A stretch of 16,141 bases of DNA from Isotricha intestinalis (lineage: Eukaryota > Ciliophora > Litostomatea > Vestibuliferida > Isotrichidae), in NCBI GenBank assembly GCA_023807065.1, contig JAJJLU010000859.1, positions 1 to 16,141 of the forward strand, read 5' to 3'. The first letter of the stretch is position 1; each line of letters starts with the position of its first letter. Made by a program: the position numbers and the translations under genes. Shown here piece by piece: positions 15,417-16,141 of this stretch. The notes under the pieces were generated by a model that saw nothing but the letters and a program-made list of their open reading frames with translations, did not search any database and had not been told where the DNA came from.

Positions 15417-16141
15417 ATATATAAATATATTATATTTCTTTTATATAATTTTTTTATGAGATAAGTTAAATCAATAATTTATTAATTAATCATTTAAATT
15501 AATTAAATATAACTTGAATATATAAAAATATAATTTATCATTCAAAGAAAATGGATTTAAAAGAGATTATTGTCTCATACAGCAAATTTAAAATCAAAAA
15601 CAAATTATATTATTAAAAAAAATAAAAGAAAAAGAGAAAGAAAAGAAAAATTGTGTATAATCAATAATATAAATAAATAATAATAAAATTCAAAAAAATC
15701 AAAAATTTTAAAAACTTTAGATAATAATTAGGTAAATAATAAATATCAAAAATAAAAAAAAGTTCAATCTTTTATAGAAAATAGAATAAATTATTTGACT
15801 GATAATAAAAGACTTTTTATAAAATAATTAATATTTATTTTAAATTGCAGAAATAATAAAAAAATTAAGGAAAAAATAATTGAAAGAAAAAGGGATCTTT
15901 TCTAGTACTTAAAATGTTTTTAATATCATGCATGAATGCTTCTAAATCCAGGGAAGGAATCTATATATCCCTATCCACTCTGAAAATAAAGGAAACATTC
16001 CATTATTTCTTTAAACTAAATTGTCAGAATATTTTTTCAAAGAAAATTAAACAATTATTATTAAATAATTCAAATAAATATTAATTATTTTAAATAAAAT
16101 AAACATCTTTATTTGATATATAATTAATTAAAATTATTCAA
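15417..16141. other. Right-hand spacer with no intact gene; small GC-richer island
   Basis: No frame longer than a few dozen codons is present. Most of it is A-rich with scattered TAA. A 22-codon plus frame begins at 15551 (M-D-L-K-E-I-I-V-S-Y-S-K), too short and unsupported to call. Bases about 15885-15995 are clearly richer in G and C than the surroundings. On the minus strand this island reads as about 35 residues with a protein-like composition, broken by one TAG at 15961-15963 (V-D-R-D-I, stop, I-P-S-L-D-L-E-A-F-M-H-D-I-K), perhaps a relic of a gene or mobile element. There is no telomere at the right end. Confidence 0.5.

Noticed and set aside
15731..15850. Possible intron with GTAAAT at 15731 and TTGCAG ending near 15850
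   Set aside because: No coding frame flanks it on either side, and GT and AG words are common; none of the clear genes in the window needs an intron.
16080..16141. Right telomere
   Set aside because: The last bases are plain AT-rich sequence without any GGGG run, so the window ends inside the chromosome or contig.

Overview
The window looks like the end of a very AT-rich, compact eukaryotic chromosome, most likely from a ciliate macronucleus. Bases 1-28 are four exact copies of CCCCAAT. They lie on the C-rich strand at the extreme left, as expected of a left telomere, and differ by one base from the CCCCAA unit of oligohymenophorean ciliates. Every long gene ends in TAA or TAG, glutamine is written CAA, and none of the long frames reads through TAA, TAG or TGA. 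This looks like the standard code, which among ciliates would suit a litostome such as an anaerobic rumen entodiniomorph. The assignment is inferred from telomere, composition, code and asparagine-rich proteins; no marker gene confirms it. The right end carries no telomere, so the window stops inside the chromosome.

Layout: (1) 1-28 telomere, then about 390 bp of featureless AT-rich DNA. (2) About 410-2144, a decayed subtelomeric gene on the + strand: protein kinase, then a B-box-like Cys/His segment, then BspA-type (DUF285) leucine-rich repeats, broken by many frameshifts and stops. (3) Three minus-strand genes: an unknown protein with a C2-like N-terminus and a coiled coil (2411-4204), a multipass membrane protein whose true 5' end probably lies in another frame (4344-5027, perhaps to 5344), and an HGSNAT/DUF5009-type membrane acyltransferase homologue (5866-7110). 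(4) A plus-strand Asn-rich coiled-coil protein (7149-9050), divergent from the acyltransferase gene across only 38 bp. (5) Two tandem minus-strand Hsp70 genes: an intact one (9290-11239) and a frameshifted one (11431-13011). (6) A plus-strand protein of 774 residues with repeated p25-alpha/EF-hand-like modules (13092-15416), divergent from the second Hsp70 across 80 bp. (7) About 725 bp of sparse right-hand sequence with a small GC-richer island.

The most unusual item is the Hsp70 pair. The intact copy has a canonical ATPase domain followed by two substrate-binding beta domains in tandem, with no alpha-helical lid and no EEVD tail. The neighbouring broken copy has a single beta domain. That domain and its 3' flank are nearly identical to the second beta domain and 3' flank of the intact gene, although the ATPase domains have diverged considerably. 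This suggests that unequal recombination or gene conversion between tandem copies built a two-beta-domain, lidless chaperone.

The other genes do not form an obvious pathway. Several (C2/coiled-coil, p25-like, Asn-rich coiled-coil) would fit a cytoskeletal or ciliary role, but this is only suggested by their architecture.
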